Source of the DNA: Streptomyces sp. WM6386
Lineage (GTDB): Bacteria > Actinomycetota > Actinomycetes > Streptomycetales > Streptomycetaceae
Length of the DNA: 64,000 bases
Direction: 5' to 3'
Assembly: GCF_000972385.1 (NCBI RefSeq)
Contig: NZ_JXTE01000010.1
Coordinates: 62,001 to 126,000 of the forward strand
The notes beneath the pieces were generated by a model. The model was given only the letters and a program-made list of their open reading frames with translations, searched no databases and had not been told where the DNA came from. Position 1 is the first letter of the stretch, and every line of letters begins with the position of its first letter. Of the stretch, positions 53,858 to 61,753 are shown piece by piece. The position numbers and the translations under genes were made by a program.

Positions 53858-54210
53858 GGCGTGATTGAGGGCTCAATCTGCACAAGCGGAATATGAACAT
53901 CCGCTCCATCCGGGCCGATGCCAGACTTATGCTCTACATCTCCTCCACCAGAACTTCACACTTGGAGCAGTGAGCTTCCGCAGACCAAACCGAGGGGGAG
54001 ACGGCAGTCGTTCCACCGCACCGGATGGGGGTGGGCTCCGCGCGGGACCGCGGAGTACACGCCGGTGGATGGAACGGCTGCCGCATACTTTCTCAGCTCT
54101 CGCACATCCCTTCTCAGGCCTTGCACATCCCTTACTCACGGCTCCGCAATGCAAGGTCCCTAACTTGAGGCCGCGCCCACAGCGGGCGCCAAGAACCTCT
54201 GAGGAACGGG
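53858..54210. promoter_or_regulatory. Promoter region of the MacB/LolD-like ABC pair with 21-bp tandem repeats
   Basis: This 353-bp gap contains two tandem 21-bp units at 54092-54112 and 54113-54133; each starts CTCAG and ends GCACATCCCTT, 16 of 21 bases equal. A third, partial unit may follow (ACTCACGGCTCC). The periodicity (two helical turns) suggests sites for a response regulator controlling the ABC operon. The remainder shows no gene or RNA. Confidence 0.6.
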
Positions 54211-55671
54211 ATGTTTGGCATCTATCTCAAGCGCGAGCTGGGCCGGCGCAAGAAGGCCGCCCTGGTCATCGCACTGGGTCTGGCGCTCGGTATCGCGCTG
54301 GTCATCACCGTCAACTCGGTGTCGGCCGGCATGTCCCAGGCTCAGGACAAGGTCCTGAAGTCGCTGTACGGCCTCGGCACCGACATGACGGTCACCAAGG
54401 CCAGGTCGGCGCCGACCGACAACAGCTCGGGCAGACCGAACTTCGAGTTCGACGCCAGTTCCAACGACAGCGACGACAAGCAGAGCTCCGACCGTGTGAT
54501 GACGCAGGGCGGCCAGGCCCTCAAGGCCGCGCTCGTCGCCAAGGTCGCCCAGCAGGAGGGCGTGGCGAACGCGGTCGGCGCGATCACCCTGAACGTCACC
54601 AAGGTCGACGGCTCCTTCACCCAGGGCAAGGCGCAGTCCACGACCGGCAGCGGTCAGTCCCAGGGCGGCGGCCCCGGTGGCGGCAGCGGCGGCGCCAGCA
54701 CGGCCGCGCCTCAGGTGCAGGGGGGCGGCGCCTCGTTCGACGTGAACTCCTACTCTGTCGCCGGCGTGGACGTCACCGACCAGACCCTCGGCCCGCTGGC
54801 CGGCATGGAGATCACCTCCGGCAAGACCTTCACGGCCTCGCAGACCAACGCGAAGGTCGTGGTGCTCAGCAAGTCGTACGCCAAGGAGAACTCGTACAAG
54901 GTCGGCAAGACCCTCAAGATCTCCGGCACCAAGTACACGATCATCGGTATCGCGACGGCCTCCAGCAGCGAGTCCACCACCGACGTCTACCTGCCGCTGA
55001 AGCAGGCCCAGACGCTGGCCGACGCCAAGAACCAGGTCACCACGATCTACGTCAAGGCGACCGACTCGAAGCAGATCGACTCGGTCAAGTCGACGATCCA
55101 GAAGAACATTTCGGGTACGACGGTGACGACCTCGGCCGACCTCGCGGAGACCGTCTCCGGCTCCCTGTCCACCGCCTCCAACCTCGCGACCAGCGTCGGC
55201 AAGTGGCTGTCCATCGCGGTGCTCGCCGCCGCCTTCCTGGTGGCCGCGCTGCTGACCTCCTCGGCGGTGTCCCGCCGGGTGCGTGAGTTCGGCACCCTGA
55301 AGGCCCTCGGCTGGCCGAGCCGCCGGGTGACCCGGCAGGTCGTCGGCGAGTCGATGGTGAACGGTCTGATCGGCGGCGTCCTCGGTATCGGCCTGGGTCT
55401 GGCGGCCGCGTACACCGTGACCGCGATCAGCCCCAAGCTGACCGCGGAGCTCGGCAGCAGCGGCGGCGGTGGCATGGGCGGCCCCGGTGGTGGCCCCGGC
55501 CGGCAGTCGACCCAGAACACGATGGAGATCGCGCTCTCCGCGCCCGTCTCCCTCACCACGATCGCCCTCGCGGTGGGCCTGGCCGTGACCGGTGGACTGA
55601 TCGCCGGCGCGATGGGCGGCTGGCGGGCCTCGCGGATGCGCCCGGCGGACGCGCTGCGCAGCGTGTCCTGA
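54211..55671 (+). CDS. MacB/FtsX-type ABC transporter permease with glycine-rich inserts
   Basis: 486 aa. N-terminal membrane anchor (KAALVIALGLALGIALVITV, about 12-31), long extracytoplasmic periplasmic-core-like domain (about 40-315), then three C-terminal membrane segments with the FtsX core AVLAAAFLVAALLTSSAVSR and GLIGGVLGIGLGLAAAYTV. Two Gly-rich inserts stand out: GGGPGGGSGGAS (about 151-162) and GGGGMGGPGGGPG (about 420-432), both predicted outside the membrane. GAGGAACGGG precedes ATG. It forms the channel for the ATPase gene 86 bp downstream; typical roles are export or mechanotransmission at the envelope. Confidence 0.88.
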   Translation: MFGIYLKRELGRRKKAALVIALGLALGIALVITVNSVSAGMSQAQDKVLKSLYGLGTDMTVTKARSAPTDNSSGRPNFEFDASSNDSDDKQSSDRVMTQGGQALKAALVAKVAQQEGVANAVGAITLNVTKVDGSFTQGKAQSTTGSGQSQGGGPGGGSGGASTAAPQVQGGGASFDVNSYSVAGVDVTDQTLGPLAGMEITSGKTFTASQTNAKVVVLSKSYAKENSYKVGKTLKISGTKYTIIGIATASSSESTTDVYLPLKQAQTLADAKNQVTTIYVKATDSKQIDSVKSTIQKNISGTTVTTSADLAETVSGSLSTASNLATSVGKWLSIAVLAAAFLVAALLTSSAVSRRVREFGTLKALGWPSRRVTRQVVGESMVNGLIGGVLGIGLGLAAAYTVTAISPKLTAELGSSGGGGMGGPGGGPGRQSTQNTMEIALSAPVSLTTIALAVGLAVTGGLIAGAMGGWRASRMRPADALRSVS

Positions 55672-55684
55672 CCCCTCATGAGCC

Positions 55685-55722
55685 GGGGCGCCACGTCCGT
55701 TCCCCCCGGGTCGCGGCGCCCC
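55685..55722 (+). terminator. Weak hairpin between permease and ATPase genes
   Basis: GGGGCGCC (55685-55692) pairs with GGCGCCCC (55715-55722) across 22 nt, no T-run. It may only moderate read-through to the ATPase gene. Confidence 0.35.
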
Positions 55723-55757
55723 GCCCCCCTCTCCTCTCACGTACTCACGGAGCACCC

Positions 55758-56453
55758 ATGTACAGACTGACCGGCGTCACCAAGCGCTACACGCGGGGCA
55801 AGGACACGGTGGAGGCGCTGCGCGGCGTCGACCTCACCATCGAGGACGGCGACCAGCTCGTCATCCAGGGCCCCACCGGTGGCGGCAAGTCCACCCTGCT
55901 GCAGATGATCGGCGGCCTGGACCGGCCGACCGAGGGCAGTGTCGAGCTGGACGGCGTCGACCTCGCGAAGATCAGCGAGGCGAAGCTGACCCGGCTGCGG
56001 GCGGAGAAGATCGGCATCATCTTCCAGTCCTTCAACCTCATCCCGACGCTCACCGCGCAGGAGAACGTCGAGACGGCCCTCGTACCGCTCGGCGTGAAGC
56101 CGGCCGAGCGGCGCGAGCGGGCGGCCGAGGCGCTGCGCTCGGTCGGCCTCGGCGAACGGCTCGGCCACGCGCCGTCGGAGCTGTCCGGGGGCCAGCAGCA
56201 GCGGGTCGCCATCGCCCGCGCGCTGGTGAAGAAGCCGAAGGTGCTCCTCGCCGACGAGCCCACGGGCAACCTCGACGAGTCGATGCGCGACGAGATCATG
56301 GCCCTCCTCGAAGGCCTGTGGCACGAGTACGGGCTGACCTTCATCATGGTCACCCACGACTCGTCGATCGCCAGGAAGTCCCCGCGTCTGGCCACCATCA
56401 AGGCGGGGCAGATCACGCTGACGGATCAGCGGCAGGCGTACGCGCAGTACTAG
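55758..56453 (+). CDS. ABC transporter ATP-binding protein, MacB/LolD family
   Basis: 231 aa. Walker A QGPTGGGKSTLLQ (about 36-48), Q-loop IIFQSFNLIPTLTAQENVE (about 89-107), signature LSGGQQQRVAIARALV (about 142-157), Walker B VLLADEPTGNLDE (about 164-176) and the H-loop MVTHDS (about 198). It energises the FtsX-like permease encoded just before. The arrangement permease then ATPase is reversed relative to many homologues. Confidence 0.95.
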   Translation: MYRLTGVTKRYTRGKDTVEALRGVDLTIEDGDQLVIQGPTGGGKSTLLQMIGGLDRPTEGSVELDGVDLAKISEAKLTRLRAEKIGIIFQSFNLIPTLTAQENVETALVPLGVKPAERRERAAEALRSVGLGERLGHAPSELSGGQQQRVAIARALVKKPKVLLADEPTGNLDESMRDEIMALLEGLWHEYGLTFIMVTHDSSIARKSPRLATIKAGQITLTDQRQAYAQY

Positions 56454-56466
56454 CGGGTCGGGCCGT

Positions 56467-57447
56467 TCACCGTTCGAGGATTCGGTTGATCTCGGTCAAC
56501 TGATCGGCGGTGAGCGGCCCTTTCTCCATTGCTCCCGCGTTCTGTTCTGCCTGGGCTACCGAACGGAAGCCCGGGATCGGCACCGTGCGCGGGCTGCGGG
56601 CCCAGATCCAGGCCAGGGCACCCTGGGCGAGCGTACGGCCGTTGCTTGTAAGGATCTCGTTGACGGCGTCGATCCTGGCCAGCCACGCGGGGTCGGTTCC
56701 GGAACTGTCGCTGAAGCCCGGGAGCCAGGTCGGCGGCTTGCTGCGGATGTCCCCGGCGTCCTGCGGCCCTTGACGCTTCCCGGCCAGCAACCCCATGGCC
56801 AGCGGGCTGCGGTTGATGCTCGTGAGTCCCGACTTCTCGCACAGGGCCAGCATTTCGGGTGCGTCCTGCATCACGTTCAGCGCGTGCTGCACGGCGGCAC
56901 AGTGCGGGCCCTCGGCGAAGACGGCGGCGCGGGCCGGGTCGTCGGTGCTCCAGGCGTAGGCGCGGATGAGGCCCTCGCGTACGAACTCCTCGCACAGGTC
57001 GCGGAGTCGGGCGCCCTGGTCGGGGTGGGCGTCGGAGAGGTGCAGTTGGTACAGGTCGACGTAGTCCGTGCCGAGGCGGGTGAGGGAGGCGGTCAGCGCC
57101 TCACGGGCGTGGTCCGAGGAGGTGTCCTCCCCGTTGAGAGTGCGGGTCTCCTCGTCGAAGAGGTTGCCCCACTTGGTGGCGACGACCACGTCGGCGCGGC
57201 GCTTGCCGAGGGCGCGGCCGAGGATCCGCTCGCTGTGCCCGGTGCCGTAGACGTCGGCGGTGTCGAAGAAGGTCACGCCGAGGTCGAGGGCGCGGTGGAT
57301 CGCCCGTACGGACTCGTCGTCGTCGACCTTGCCCCAGCCGAGGGGCTGTCCGCCGAGGTCGGACCACTCACCGCCGATGGCCCAGCAGCCGAAGCCGAGG
57401 GGGCTGACCTCTATGCCGCTACGGCCCAAAGTCCTGTTGGTCTCCAT
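56467..57447 (-). CDS. Aldo/keto reductase
   Basis: 326 aa. AKR signatures: SPLGFGCWAIGGEW (about 15-28), DTADVYGTGHSERILGRAL with catalytic Asp and Tyr (about 60-78), VVATKWGNLF (Lys, about 87) and LYQLHLSDAH (His, about 131). The C-terminal IPGFRSVAQAEQNAGAMEKG is the typical NADPH-binding RxxxxExN-like region. It reduces aldehydes or ketones; natural substrate unknown. It converges on the ABC operon. Confidence 0.93.
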   Translation of the reverse strand: METNRTLGRSGIEVSPLGFGCWAIGGEWSDLGGQPLGWGKVDDDESVRAIHRALDLGVTFFDTADVYGTGHSERILGRALGKRRADVVVATKWGNLFDEETRTLNGEDTSSDHAREALTASLTRLGTDYVDLYQLHLSDAHPDQGARLRDLCEEFVREGLIRAYAWSTDDPARAAVFAEGPHCAAVQHALNVMQDAPEMLALCEKSGLTSINRSPLAMGLLAGKRQGPQDAGDIRSKPPTWLPGFSDSSGTDPAWLARIDAVNEILTSNGRTLAQGALAWIWARSPRTVPIPGFRSVAQAEQNAGAMEKGPLTADQLTEINRILER

Positions 57448-57514
57448 GGGTCGAGACGCTAGGCCTTGGAGCGCACTTCAAGGCAAGGGCTTTCTCGGAA
57501 CCTGTCGGACCCCG

Positions 57515-57838
57515 CTATGCCTGCCCGGTCTCGAAACGGGTGATCTTGTCGCCGTCCACCTCGAAGTGCCACTTGGTGCGCATCTCGCCCCAGGTGTCGT
57601 TGCTGTAGCGGGCGAGGAGGTCGCGGCCGCCGCGGGACTCGTTGTCGACCTCCATGTGACCGTGGGAGGAGAAGATCTCCCGGTCGGTCCAGTCGTCGAG
57701 GTCACGGTCGGAGCCGTCGTCCGACATGGTCGCGCCGGGGGCGAGGAGGGCCATGAAGCCGTCGCGGTCGTGCGCGTTGACGGCGTTGACGAAGGCGCGG
57801 ACCGCTGGGTCGCTGAGTTTGCCGGTCTGAATCGTCAT
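57515..57838 (-). CDS. SnoaL/NTF2-like small protein
   Basis: 107 aa from ATG 57838. FVNAVNAHDRDGFMALLAPG (about 15-34) and FEVDGDKITRFETGQA at the end fit the cone-like NTF2/SnoaL fold. No catalytic residues can be assigned. It lies 67 bp upstream of, and on the same strand as, the aldo/keto reductase gene, so the two may be co-transcribed. Confidence 0.77.
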   Translation of the reverse strand: MTIQTGKLSDPAVRAFVNAVNAHDRDGFMALLAPGATMSDDGSDRDLDDWTDREIFSSHGHMEVDNESRGGRDLLARYSNDTWGEMRTKWHFEVDGDKITRFETGQA

Positions 57839-57968
57839 GCCAGCCAGACTCACACCGCTCCCCCGGGCCCGCCACCCGAACGGCGGCGCGGGTGACTCCC
57901 GGAGGTGTCAGGAGTGCGACGGTGGAAACGCGAGGGGGATGTTTCGTCCATCTCTTACGGGAGTCATC

Positions 57969-58547
57969 GTGACCTCACACACCTCTTCCTACGACCGACG
58001 CGATCTGGGCCTGCTGTTGCTCCGGCTGGGTACCGGGGGTGTGCTGGCCGCGCACGGCGCACAGAAGCTGCTCGGCTGGTTCGGCGGCCACGGCATCGAG
58101 GGAACCGGCCAGTTCATGGAGTCGGTCGGCTACTCGCCCGGCAAGGCGAGCGCCACCGCGGCGGGCCTCGCGGAGGCGGGCGGCGGCACACTGCTGGCGC
58201 TGGGCCTGGCGACCCCGGCGGCGGGCGCGGCGGCGGCCGGTGCGATGGCGGGAGCGTCCACCGTGCACACGCCCAACGGCTTCTTCAACGCCGAGGGCGG
58301 CTTCGAGTACGCGGCGACGCTGGGCCTGGCGGCGACGGGCCTCGCGATCACAGGACCCGGACGACTCTCCCTCGACCACGCCATCGGGCATGTGTTCGAC
58401 CGGGGTTGGATGGTCCCCACGGCACTCGCGGTGACCGCGGCGGCCACGGCGGTGGTCGTGGGGGCGCGCAACCGCAGGCTCCAGGAGAAGGAGAGGGAGG
58501 AGCAGGCGGAGCAGTTCGATGCGCAGGAGGCGTTGTTCGGGGAGTAG
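57969..58547 (+). CDS. DoxX-family membrane protein
   Basis: 192 aa from GTG 57969 (GGAG five nt before); ATG 57939 has its GAGGGGG too close. Four membrane segments; DoxX signature LGLLLLRLGTGGVLAAHGAQ and KLLGWFGGHG (about 11-40), GLAEAGGGTLLALGLATPAA. The DoxX group often acts in redox complexes with thiol oxidoreductases or in sulfur/oxidative-stress handling. The C-terminal charged tail (RRLQEKEREEQAEQFDAQE) should be cytoplasmic. Confidence 0.88.
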   Translation: MTSHTSSYDRRDLGLLLLRLGTGGVLAAHGAQKLLGWFGGHGIEGTGQFMESVGYSPGKASATAAGLAEAGGGTLLALGLATPAAGAAAAGAMAGASTVHTPNGFFNAEGGFEYAATLGLAATGLAITGPGRLSLDHAIGHVFDRGWMVPTALAVTAAATAVVVGARNRRLQEKEREEQAEQFDAQEALFGE

Positions 58548-58595
58548 GGGTGCCCCGTACGCGGGTCGGGCGCCCGCTCGCCTAGGCTGGCCCCC

Positions 58596-58997
58596 GTGAC
58601 CGGCCCCGAGCACCACCCCGCACGACCGCCCCGGTGGTGGTGGCGGGCGCTGCTCGTGCCGGCTCTGCTGGCGGGGCTCATGGGCATGCACGCCCTGGCC
58701 CCCGGTGCCACCGTCACGGACGATCACCCGCACGCCCCACCCGTGGCCGCCGTCTCCGTCTCAGCCGTCCATGACGGATGCGCCGACGAGGGCCACTGCG
58801 GCTCGGGCCACCTCACGCACGCCGACGCCACCTGCGCGGCGGCCGCGGTGAGCGGTGGGCCGACGCTGCCCGCGCTCGTGCCCGACCCGGTCGCCACCGT
58901 CGTACGAGACGAATCACCGCGCGCGTACGCCGGCTCCGACCCGGAAGGCGCCCGGGCGCCCCCGTCCCTGGCGGAACTCCAACTCCTGCGGATCTAG
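58596..58997 (+). CDS. DUF6153-like small secreted/membrane protein
   Basis: 133 aa from GTG 58596. One membrane/signal segment (ALLVPALLAGLMGMHALAPG, about 17-36) then a His/Cys-rich domain: DDHPHAP, HDGCADEGHCGSGHLTHADA and TCAAAA. This arrangement matches the DUF6153 Streptomyces family as I remember it. The His/Cys/Asp ligands suggest metal binding, probably copper. It precedes a DUF305 lipoprotein gene by 70 bp and is probably co-transcribed with it. Confidence 0.78.
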   Translation: MTGPEHHPARPPRWWWRALLVPALLAGLMGMHALAPGATVTDDHPHAPPVAAVSVSAVHDGCADEGHCGSGHLTHADATCAAAAVSGGPTLPALVPDPVATVVRDESPRAYAGSDPEGARAPPSLAELQLLRI

Positions 58998-59067
58998 ACA
59001 CCACGCCGCGCACCTCGGTGTGCGCATCGGCATGTCCAGATCCCTTTCATCCAGCAGGAGTTCAAGC

Positions 59068-59664
59068 ATGAGCACCACCCGTACACGCCGCGCTGCCGTC
59101 ATGGCGGCGACCGTCACCGCCGCCCTCGTCCTGGCGGCCTGTGGCGACGGCGACAGCGCCAGCGGTCACGAGAGCGGCCACAACTCCCCCTCGTCATCGG
59201 CCACTTCCCACAACGCCCAGGACGTCTCCTTCGCGCAGGGCATGATCCCCCACCACCGCCAGGCCCTGGAGATGGCGGAACTCGCCGCCGTCCGGGCCTC
59301 GTCCGCCGAGGTGAAGGCCCTCGCGGCGCGCATCGAGAAGGCGCAGGACCCGGAGATCCGGACGATGTCCGGCTGGCTGAAGTCCTGGGGCGAGGAGGTG
59401 CCGGGCACGGAGCACACCGCGCACTCCGGCATGCCTGGCATGATGGACGGCGCCGATATGACGAAGCTGGGGAAGGCGTCCGGCGAGAAGTTCGACGCCC
59501 TGTTCCTGAACCTGATGGTCGAGCACCACGAGGGCGCCGTCGACATGGCGAAGACGGAGCAGTCGAAGGGCCGGTACACGGCCGCCACCGCCATGGCCGA
59601 CGACATCGTCACCGCGCAGGCCGCCGAGATCGAGGAGATGGACAAGCTGCTCGGCGACGGCTGA
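59068..59664 (+). CDS. DUF305 lipoprotein
   Basis: 198 aa from ATG 59068 (AGCAGGAG before). Lipobox TAALVLAAC (cysteine at about 25), then a His/Ser-rich linker. Two DUF305 helical motifs: FAQGMIPHHRQALEMAELA (about 55-73) and LFLNLMVEHHEGAVDMAKTE (about 149-168), with a Met-rich loop GMPGMMDGADM. It resembles the DUF305 protein at 14693 but is lipid-anchored. The His-His/Met features fit metal, especially copper, binding at the cell surface. Confidence 0.9.
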   Translation: MSTTRTRRAAVMAATVTAALVLAACGDGDSASGHESGHNSPSSSATSHNAQDVSFAQGMIPHHRQALEMAELAAVRASSAEVKALAARIEKAQDPEIRTMSGWLKSWGEEVPGTEHTAHSGMPGMMDGADMTKLGKASGEKFDALFLNLMVEHHEGAVDMAKTEQSKGRYTAATAMADDIVTAQAAEIEEMDKLLGDG

Positions 59665-59744
59665 TCTGCTGTCGACGGCCGGGGCAGGTCAGCGGCGGGC
59701 CCGTGGCCTCCCCGGCTGTCAGTGGCGCATGCCAAGCTGCGTCC

Positions 59745-60074
59745 ATGAGTGATCAGGACCCCGACATCTGGTCGGGCATCGATGCCCTGTGGACGTGGAT
59801 CGAATCGAACCGCCCGCTCGGCGGGCAACAGGACCTCCTCCTACGGCTGTTGAAGCTGTCGGAGGAGGTCGGCGAGGTGGCCGAGGCGGTGATCGGCGCG
59901 ATGAACCAGAACCCGCGCAAGGGCGCGTCCCACACCTGGGACGACGTCCAGAGCGAGCTGTGCGACGTCGTCATCACCGCCCTGATCGCCTTGCGCACGC
60001 TGACGCCGGAGACCCGGGAGGTGTTCGACGGGCACCTGGCCCGGGTCATGGAACGGTCGCTGGGTGCGCCCTAG
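59745..60074 (+). CDS. MazG-like nucleotide pyrophosphohydrolase-family protein
   Basis: 109 aa from ATG 59745. The single MazG-like helix bundle is shown by KLSEEVGEVAEAVIGAMNQN (E-E-x-x-E, about 37-56) and DVQSELCDVVITALIAL (E-x-x-D, about 67-83), the four acidic Mg ligands. Such small proteins hydrolyse non-canonical or excess nucleoside triphosphates. It is the last plus-strand gene before the accessory stretch. Confidence 0.85.
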   Translation: MSDQDPDIWSGIDALWTWIESNRPLGGQQDLLLRLLKLSEEVGEVAEAVIGAMNQNPRKGASHTWDDVQSELCDVVITALIALRTLTPETREVFDGHLARVMERSLGAP

Positions 60075-60147
60075 AAGCTCCTGAGCAGCCGGATGAGTGA
60101 TCCGTACGCCCTAGGGCCGCACGCGCGCCCCTCCCTTCCGGGTGTCG

Positions 60148-60411
60148 TCACCCGTGCCACACGACGCTGCAGATGTAGACGCACTCATGCCGGGGAACGG
60201 CGAGGAACTGGATGAAGCCGCGGCCGCCGAAGATCGGGAAGTTTCTCAGGCCGCCTGGCTTGTCCTCGGGTCTGCTCCCTGCCGTCTCGGCGTCACGGCC
60301 CAGCGCGGCAAGTTCGTTGGCGATGCGCTCCACCTCTGCCACAACGCCGACTGGGAGCCCGGCGGTCAGATACTCCTCGCTCGGGTTGTAGTCCCACTTC
60401 CAGTCGGTCAC
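60148..60411 (-). CDS. Putative RelE/ParE-like toxin
   Basis: 87 aa from GTG 60411. It begins VTDWKWDYNPSEEYLTAGLP, then VEVERIANELAAL-like helix and a C-terminal beta-rich stretch (LRNFPIFGGRGFIQFLAVPR, then CVYICSVVWHG), the order (helix, then three strands, basic) seen in RelE/ParE toxins that block ribosomes or gyrase. Catalytic residues are not certain. Its GTG overlaps the stop of the upstream gene (GTGA), so both are translated from one message, as in antitoxin-toxin operons. An 87-aa housekeeping role cannot be excluded. Confidence 0.5.
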   Translation of the reverse strand: MTDWKWDYNPSEEYLTAGLPVGVVAEVERIANELAALGRDAETAGSRPEDKPGGLRNFPIFGGRGFIQFLAVPRHECVYICSVVWHG

Positions 60412-60761
60412 AGCCCGGCCTCGACCTCCGCCTCCGAGTGGATCTTCTTTATCTCGGTGATGGCGTCCGTCGGATCCTCCACCCCGCCACTCACCACGTC
60501 TTCCAGGTGGCGCAGGCGAGCGGCTCGCGAGGGGTAGCGCTGGATCGCGACAAACACGCCCCATGTGTGGACGAAGGTGCGCAGTGGCGCAAGGGACTGT
60601 GCCCGCTGAGCGCTGGTGGTCGCGTCGACGAGATCGCGGACGAACGACGGCATACGGCTCGGCGTGAGCTCCTCAACGGCGGCGCGCAAGGCGTCGGGGG
60701 TCAGGGCCGGCATGGGAATGATCGGCTCACCGGGCTGCGGCTGCGCGTGCAATGCGGTCAC
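60408..60761 (-). CDS. DUF6247-like protein, putative antitoxin
   Basis: 117 aa. Its sequence pattern (IIPMPALTPDALRAAVEELT, SRMPSFVRDLVDATTSAQ, LAPLRTFVHTWGVFVAIQR) is what I associate with the Streptomyces DUF6247 family, often encoded next to a small RelE-like gene. It is helical throughout and acidic at the C-terminus (IHSEAEVEAGL), as antitoxins often are. It is the first gene of a two-gene minus-strand unit with a four-base overlap. A downstream start at MPAL is possible. Confidence 0.55.
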   Translation of the reverse strand: MTALHAQPQPGEPIIPMPALTPDALRAAVEELTPSRMPSFVRDLVDATTSAQRAQSLAPLRTFVHTWGVFVAIQRYPSRAARLRHLEDVVSGGVEDPTDAITEIKKIHSEAEVEAGL

Positions 60762-61027
60762 GGTTGTGCTCCCGGTTCGAGGGTGGACGTTGCCTGCGGT
60801 TTAGACGGTACCCGCACCGCGTCGGCCCGACGGTCGGATCAGCGCACGGGCGCGAGCCGATCATGTCTGGTCGCCCGTCGACCGGTGAGACCCGTGTTGG
60901 TGCTGGGAATGAGCACCGGTCCCATCCACGGGCACGCCGGGTGCGGCCTTGCCTCCGTAAGACATCGGCGCCTTCGCAGACAAGATCGCACCCGACCACC
61001 GGCACTACGGCCGGACGTCTTACGACG
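60762..61027. other. Intergenic stretch upstream of the putative toxin-antitoxin pair
   Basis: 266 bp with no credible gene or RNA. It should contain the promoter of the 60408-60761 unit and the 3' end of the minus-strand gene at 61028. The six frames give only shadow-like Arg/Pro peptides. Confidence 0.45.
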
Positions 61028-61285
61028 TCACATTCTGTCGGCCACCATGATCCCAACGCATTCTTCGAGCGCCGCATGCAACGAAGGTACGAAGGCGGCG
61101 AGTTCGGCGTCCGACGCCTCGCCTCCCTCGATCACAGCACCGACGACCGTCGCCAGGACAGCGGCGGCTTTGAGGGCGTGCGCATCGGCCAGCTCCTCAA
61201 GGAAACCGCCCGTCTGCGCGACCACGAACGCCTCCTTACCGGTGGCCGGATCGACACCGACGCTGCGGAAACGCCTCGCGCTCAT
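61028..61285 (-). CDS. Small hypothetical protein, second gene of a coupled pair
   Basis: 85 aa from ATG 61285, with GGAGGT just upstream, overlapping the stop of the gene before (ATGA). Mostly helical: EAFVVAQTGGFLEELADAHA, then LKAAAVLATVVGAVIEGGEA. No family recognised. The pair is divergent from the GntR-type gene, which may control it. Confidence 0.6.
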   Translation of the reverse strand: MSARRFRSVGVDPATGKEAFVVAQTGGFLEELADAHALKAAAVLATVVGAVIEGGEASDAELAAFVPSLHAALEECVGIMVADRM

Positions 61286-61596
61286 GCGACCTCCGCCGGG
61301 ATGTTGTCCTGACCGAGGGTCGCGAGGACGGCCGCTCGGCGCCGGTACCGCTGGAGGCGCCTGTGGTCTTGTTCGCCTCGCTCGCGTTCCCATACGGCGA
61401 GGTAGGGGCGGACGAGGGGGAGGCCGTCGGCGAGGACGATATCCGCGGGGTATGCCCAGGTTCGCCGGGCGGCCGAGGCGGGATGGCGCGCCGGGGCAGG
61501 CGCCAAGGAGGAGATGGATGGTGGCCTTCCGGTGGCGCGGTGCGCACCGTGGGCAGGCAGAAAGAGGCTCAGGATCGCGGCCAGTAGGCTGCGCAT
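61282..61596 (-). CDS. Small hypothetical protein, first gene of a coupled pair
   Basis: 104 aa from ATG 61596; GGAG lies 10 nt upstream. N-terminal hydrophobic segment MRSLLAAILSLFLPAHGAHR (signal- or anchor-like), then a basic tail with AVWERERGEQDHRRLQRYRR. It resembles small Streptomyces proteins found beside stand-alone GntR genes, but I cannot name a family. Expression from the 157-bp divergent region with the GntR gene is likely. Confidence 0.6.
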   Translation of the reverse strand: MRSLLAAILSLFLPAHGAHRATGRPPSISSLAPAPARHPASAARRTWAYPADIVLADGLPLVRPYLAVWERERGEQDHRRLQRYRRRAAVLATLGQDNIPAEVA

Positions 61597-61753
61597 AGGT
61601 CGACTCCTACGTAGTCGGCTCAGCCCCGGCACGGAAGCTCTCACCCTTCCCGCCGGGGCGTTTCTTTGAGCCTCATGGTATCGCCTTGTATCGACTCGTA
61701 GCGAGACGTATCTCAAAGAGCATCTATCACCTCCTTTGCTTAGCGTCGACTCC
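61597..61753. promoter_or_regulatory. Divergent promoter region of the small pair and the GntR gene
   Basis: A/T-richer than its surroundings. It contains GTATCGACTCGTAGCGAGAC followed by GTATC (about 61688-61712), an imperfect inverted repeat with repeated GTATC elements, a plausible GntR operator. No ribosome site is clear before ATG 61754. Confidence 0.45.
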
